From the NCBI RefSeq assembly GCF_037042905.1, contig NC_087257.1, positions 17,189,001 to 17,253,000 of the forward strand: a stretch of 64,000 nucleotides of DNA, read 5' to 3'. The DNA comes from Lytechinus pictus. Taxonomy: Eukaryota > Echinodermata > Echinoidea > Temnopleuroida > Toxopneustidae. Both the position numbers and the translations under genes were made by a program. Below, piece after piece: positions 59,801 through 64,000 of the stretch; within the stretch, counting starts at the first letter, position 1; every line of letters starts with the position of its first letter. Below the pieces are notes generated by a model that saw only the letters and a list, made by a program, of their open reading frames with translations, made no database searches and was not told the DNA's origin.

Positions 59801-62800
59801 AATCACATGCCTAAAAAAATCAATATCTGCTCTTTTATTTGATACCTTAATCACAAAAAATGGTCAAGAAGTAAAAAAGTAATTTATGTTCCCTCGAAAC
59901 AATGCTTGTATTTCCTTAATTTTATCAAATAAACGTGTTTTCACCGGTTTCCCACAGAAGCTATCGCATGGTTAACAAAAGACCTCATGTATGGCTGATC
60001 GTCAACAAAACGGAGTGTCGAGTGAGTTTGAACGCTAGCCTGTAAAACCTCTTCATGTTATGAAATTATTGAAATTCAAGCCTTATTTCAAATAACCAGA
60101 ACTTTGTTATTTTTTGACAATTTTCTGTAATTAGAGCAGATATTGAACTTTTTGAAAATGTGGTGTTCTTTTTTAAACCCAGATACAGCCCGCCAAATGA
60201 CTTTTTGGTATCCCCTTTTCAAATTGTTTTTGCTCACTCATGCGCGAATGAGAAATAATCTAAGTAATTTCAGATTAAAGAAGAGATCCTAAGCTTTACA
60301 ATGGTAAGTCAATTGTCTATTTTATTTGTGATTAAGTTATGATAAATCATCGATAAATCTCGGTTTCGTTTTTTGTGGGACGCACTGTATATTATATAGC
60401 TTCAACAAATTTTAAGTCTAAGTAATAGCTTGCACCACGTGCAGAAGTATTTTCAACGAACCAAAGTAGTTCCGTTTTTCGAATGTCTTTAAACAAAATA
60501 CATTTACAAAACTATATATTTAAGATTTATAAACCCATAATAATGAACTGTTCTGATTATTCTACATGACTGTATTCTTTTTGATTACATTTGTTCCAGA
60601 TATTTTCTCCCCTGCTTCCATTTATCACGTTTCTTTAAAATTGTGTTTATAAAATCTTTTCTGTAGACTTCCAGTGACTGACGACCTGCTGAAGCCCTTC
60701 TTAGAAGGGATGTCAATTGGAAAAGCAATCAGGAAGAAACGAATGTTCGTCATAGACTATGAGATAATGAAAGAAATGCCCTTACGGCAGGGTGGAGAGG
60801 TAGGAAATATCAAGTCATGCTTTTCAAACTTGATGTAACTCCCAAATGTCAGCTAAGCGCTCTTTAAAGATGTAAAATGGTTTAGTGATTCATTGATAGT
60901 ATTTGTCAGGTATAGTACAGGTAGGACTATATATTACCAAAATACCTTAAAAGGATAGCCCATGAAAGTCGAAATGATTTTACTTTCAATGGGATCCTTA
61001 CGTGAGTATGATGAAAAAGTGAAATTGAATTTGGTTGTATAATGGCAATTATAGGAAACTTTATTCTGATAGAAAAGCCTAAGATTAACTTTACCACCGA
61101 GCGATGATATATCTGCTACGATTATTTTTTTCACCAATTAATTTGCATATAAGTGGAGAGTATCAAAGTCATGACAAACATAGTTACTGCAACTACTATA
61201 TGCTTGGAAGAATATAACGAATTGTCGATATAGGTCTACACACACCCATTCATTTGTATCTCTATATACCCACATGTAGGTGCCAGCTCCAATAGCCCTG
61301 TTCTTCGTCAACAAGGATAAGAACCTGGTCCCCGTTGCAATACAACTATTCCAGGAACCAAATGAGAACAATCCGGTAAGGATGCCAGCAATGCGTATAT
61401 GCTTCCTTATACACAATTGGAATACCTTATAAATTTATTATGGAGATAATTCCAATATTCCGTGCACTCCTGATGAACCATAAACAATTACCAATTAGAG
61501 ATGCTGAACAATTACACTGAATCTATGACACTTTACACTGAATTCAATTCGTCATGGATTGAGCATCATCTAAAACATACAATCATATATAAAACTATAT
61601 TGGAACCATATACAAAAACTTGTAAAGGGTAAGAAAATACAGACGCATTTTCTAAAACAAAATAAGTGGAGCTTTCACTAAAACAATAATTTATAGATGA
61701 TTAAACTGAAAGCAACACTAACAGAATACTATATCCAATCGTAGAATCATATACTAAAACCATTATAAAGATATTAATACTAAAACAAAGCAAGGTTATT
61801 ATGTAGCTTACTTTACAAGAATTTACAGATAGAAATATCAATATCTAGGCCTATTCTATGATTTAAATTCACTTTAAAATGAATTAACATATACAAGTTT
61901 AATCCAATTACATTATCATGAAGAGCCTCCCGATTTCAATAACAGATCTTCGTTCCAAGTGACCCCGAGTACACGTGGATGTTAGCCAAGATGTGGTTCA
62001 ATCTCGCCGATGCTTCCTACCACCAATCAATCTGCCGCATGGGAATGTCTCATCTTCTAATGGAAACCATTGCCGTGGCAACGCATCGGTGCCTGTCCCC
62101 ATCTCATCCACTCAACCGTCTCCTCGCACCCCACTTCCGGTTCCTCTTAGGAATTAACCAGTAAGTTACTCGTATCGGTGCTACTGTGATCCAGGGGTGG
62201 TATATTACAGTGGAGGGGCTGTACATTTTAAAGTATAAAACAACAATAAAAAGAGAAGAAAAGGGAAGAGAAATAGGAATGATAAGAAAGAAAAGAGTAT
62301 AAAAATCAACTCTATGATAGAAAATGGACCGTTTCGTCAAAGGATGTGATGGATGTTTCAAACATAGTCTGTTTTATCTGACAGTTACCATAATGAAAGC
62401 CAGGCATCTGTACTTCTAGCAAATCAGAGCTAATGAAAGTTTCCCAAAAACAAAATGTTTGATGATGCTCTCCATGGTCGTTTACCTTCTATTTTAACCC
62501 TGTTTTTAATTACACTGAGGAAAAGGAATGACGTCAAATTGAAGCCACCTTGCCCCTCATATCAAAATACCCAGGCTTCGCCCTTGCCATGATCCAATAC
62601 CTCGTATGCGATCTAATTTGGGAAATTATTCAAAAACCTTAAATATCGCGACATTGATTCACATAGATTTTTCTCATGAGAGATGAGATTTGTTTGAGGT
62701 TCATGAGGTTTGTCTTTCCCCTAGTGTTGGTTACGACACCTTGTTCGGAGAAGACGGTTGGATCGAAGAGACCTTGCTCATCGGTCGTAAAGGGATGATG

Positions 62801-64000
62801 GAGTTGATTCGTCGAGTGTGGAAGGACTGGAATATCTCGAAGGATGGTCACATGGTTCATGACCTCGAGGACAGGGGCGTCAATGACCCAGAAGTACTAC
62901 CCAACTACCATTACCGAGATGACGGTACCCTGATATATGAAGCAATTGAGGAATACGTCAGAACGGTCGTCAACGGATACTATGGTATGCTTCAAAAAGA
63001 CATCTACAATTTTTTTCTTTTTCATTTGACCAGTAGGAGATTGGTGTACTTAAAATGAATTTGGAAAAGAAATGCCTTGGACTTTTTTTTCTCTTTTAGT
63101 AAGTGTGAAAATAAATGTGATGAGACAGGAACATCTCCATGTACGTATATGCTGTATCCACCCCCGTTGGACAAAAAAGTAAAATGACTAATGTTCTTAA
63201 AATTAGCTTCCAAAATCCTTCCTTGAATAACAATACTGAACTTCCACATTCTTTTGCATCTTGATTTGCAGGTCACGCAAAGAAGATCAAAGCTGACCCG
63301 GAAGTACTTGAATGGGGAAGAATCCTGGCAACTGAACCTTCTGCCGCATCTCCGCATACATGTGGGATCAAGGTCAGTAAAACACTCCTTGTTTGTAACT
63401 ATCCAGTCTCCTGCATAAAGATAATAGACCCACAATTTTTATTTAGTGCGCCTGGTGAAAAGATTACTATGCTTATTGCAGGGTTGCCAACTCTCACTCA
63501 GTGAGATTGAGTAGGACTCACTCATTTTAGTCCTTTCTCCCTCTAAAATTTTGTTTCCATTTGCATGCATTTATATTGATATCACTCATTTTGACCCCTA
63601 AATTATATCATTCGCACTGGGAATTCTCAACAGCCCTGCTGATTGTCATTTAATGTTAAGTGTGTCGTGGTGTACCCCAAGGGTCTGTTTTGGGGCCTGC
63701 ATGCCTTCTTTTATACTATTCTGTGCCCCTCTCTCTTTTCTTTCCTTCATTTCTCTTATTGCATTCACCCCTTTCTGTTTCTCTCTATCCCCTCTCTTTC
63801 TATCCCCTTATCTATCTTCTTTCTTCTTTTATCGACCTCCAGGAGTAATTTTTCAACAACCACAAAACATGCTATATACATTTTAATGTGTTCGTCATGA
63901 AAATATTATACACCTTGAGTTTGCAAATAAATTTATTTGATGCAGGGCATACCCAGTGATGGCAAGTTTCGAAATGGTCAGCAACTGACGGAGCTTCTCA
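53892..64000 (+). CDS. PLAT-domain lipoxygenase, 5'/N-terminal 551 residues (11 exons, runs off window end)
   Basis: Animal lipoxygenase, which would oxygenate polyunsaturated fatty acids to hydroperoxides. Exons: 53892-54196, 56386-56605, 57310-57354, 57921-58046, 59313-59410, 60667-60799, 61280-61375, 61946-62160, 62725-62984, 63272-63372, 63946-64000 (partial). All phases agree. The start follows an in-frame TGA 9 nt upstream. Residues ~20-130 are the PLAT/C2-like domain (YTVRVKTGDCRNAGTDANIY, LEVWRDLSGFNDSWYVDVIEV). The catalytic domain follows: WRKDTTFGMQRLVGCNP, PAPIALFFVN, WMLAKMWFNLADASYHQ. The metal-site helix has His367 and His377 but Arg372 where the second iron-binding His is expected. 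Gly410 precedes Ile-Asn. Residue numbers happen to match human 5-LOX around this helix. The remaining His/Asn ligands and the C-terminal Ile are beyond the window. Upstream 53690-53891 is GC-richer and probably 5' UTR. Confidence 0.95.
54912..55315 (+). mobile_element. LINE 3' UTR fragment, copy 2 (lipoxygenase intron 1)
   Basis: This is the plus-strand partner of the 35605-36030 copy. It shares the GGACGGGTTGTTTTGTCC start, the GGGCCCACATTGTACAAGC core and the AATAAATAAATTTGAATTTG tail. It lies downstream of a T-rich then G-rich stretch at 54840-54900. Confidence 0.7.
57066..57287. mobile_element. TTGGGTAAAA-ended MITE in lipoxygenase intron 2
   Basis: The left TATATTGGGTAAAAAT and right ATTTTACCCAATATTTT are inverted. 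The interior repeats TGGGCA and GTAAAATGCT words on both sides. It is non-coding. Confidence 0.55.
58214..58354. mobile_element. GAGCGTTTCAT MITE in lipoxygenase intron 4
   Basis: Ends AGAGGAGCGTTTCATCAAC and TCTCATGAAATGCTCTC. The core TTGATTTTGATTGGATGAGA and CGGGTAAAACGTCCGACAAG match the copy at 40518-40680. Confidence 0.68.
58643..58880 (+). mobile_element. tRNA-derived SINE in lipoxygenase intron 4
   Basis: A box TGGTCTAGTGG is present; the B box region is deleted. The body is CTGCACTCGACCCAGGTGAG, then GAGCGCCTTGAGCACCTAGC and GTGCGCTATACAAATCCTAT, ending in a TATTATTAGTAG tail. Same family as 825-1215. Confidence 0.78.
59578..60387. mobile_element. Tc1/mariner-like foldback element in lipoxygenase intron 5
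   Basis: The ends CAATGCGTCCCAGAAAA and (complement) CAGTGCGTCCCACAAAA sit between TA dinucleotides. The inverted arms extend over about 110 bp (GAAACCGAGAT, GATGATTTATCATAA, ACCAATGTAAAGCTTAG). TA targets and such ends fit the Tc1/mariner superfamily. The 590-bp centre shows no recognisable transposase. Confidence 0.78.
61946..62160 (+). CDS. Lipoxygenase exon 8: metal-binding helix with His372-to-Arg change
   Basis: The exon encodes residues 342-412. The typical animal motif is His-x4-His-x4-His, beginning WxxAK...HQ. Here it reads HQSICRMGMSHL: His367, Arg372 (codon CGC, one transition from CAC), His377. Downstream HRCLSPSHPLNRLLAPH and FRFLLGIN are conserved, with Gly410 at the Ala/Gly stereo-control position. 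Acceptor AATAACAG; donor CA|GTAAGT. Confidence 0.93.
63655..63705 (+). mobile_element. Reverse transcriptase scrap in lipoxygenase intron 10
   Basis: A short in-frame stretch reads CRGVPQGSVLGPA, the conserved RT block around GxPQGxxLGP. Frame is lost at once into CT-rich sequence. It is too short to place in a clade. Confidence 0.6.

Overview
The window is animal nuclear DNA, AT-rich and dense in transposons. The organism is probably a marine invertebrate deuterostome, most likely an echinoderm of sea-urchin type. That is an inference from three things: intron-rich genes with GT-AG introns, tRNA-derived SINEs with a CORE-like body, and a very high load of small foldback elements. No species is claimed. 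No bacterial operons, CRISPR arrays or rRNA genes are present.

Three protein-coding genes could be assembled exon by exon with consistent intron phases. (1) An aldo/keto reductase of the L-galactose-dehydrogenase-like type lies on + at 27163-37487. It has 8 exons, 354 residues, a complete catalytic tetrad and one GC-AG intron. (2) An uncharacterised 361-residue, proline-rich then coiled-coil protein lies on - at 40905-44017 in 4 coding exons. (3) A PLAT-domain lipoxygenase lies on + from 53892 to the window end. Eleven exons (551 residues) are visible, and the 3' part with the last iron ligands lies outside. The lipoxygenase has Gly at the position that usually predicts R-stereospecific oxygenation, but Arg where the second iron-binding His should be. 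The three genes share no obvious pathway.

Region by region. 1-5.1 kb: SINE and MITE remnants in unassigned sequence. 5.1-9.6 kb: microsatellites and a nested DNA transposon inserted in a (CTA)n tract. 9.6-11.3 kb: a truncated LINE (+). 11.7-15.6 kb: a foldback element and a longer decayed LINE (-) that itself carries a 114-bp palindromic MITE. 15.8-22.6 kb: non-autonomous elements with 8-bp target-site duplications (hAT-like), a partly tandem-duplicated host sequence, and a TTAA-ended palindromic MITE. 23.1-25.9 kb: a long CTAT microsatellite bracketed by inverted repeats. 25.9-26.1 kb: a tRNA-derived SINE. 27.2-37.5 kb: the reductase gene, whose introns hold a LINE fragment, MITEs and two different minisatellites. 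38.1-39.1 kb: a palindromic minisatellite. 40.9-44.0 kb: the minus-strand gene. 44.2-45.5 kb: a 1.3-kb foldback element built of ACCAGT words. 49.1-51.7 kb: a second copy of the TTAA MITE, then two nested 8-bp-TSD elements. 53.9-64 kb: the lipoxygenase gene with a mariner-type foldback, a MITE, a SINE and LINE scraps in its introns.

The strongest items for a second look are the lipoxygenase ligand substitution and a set of at least seven elements whose exact 8-bp (or one-mismatch) target duplications can be read directly. Several of these carry a ~108-bp satellite whose units contain GCGAGCGCGAAGCGCGAGC.
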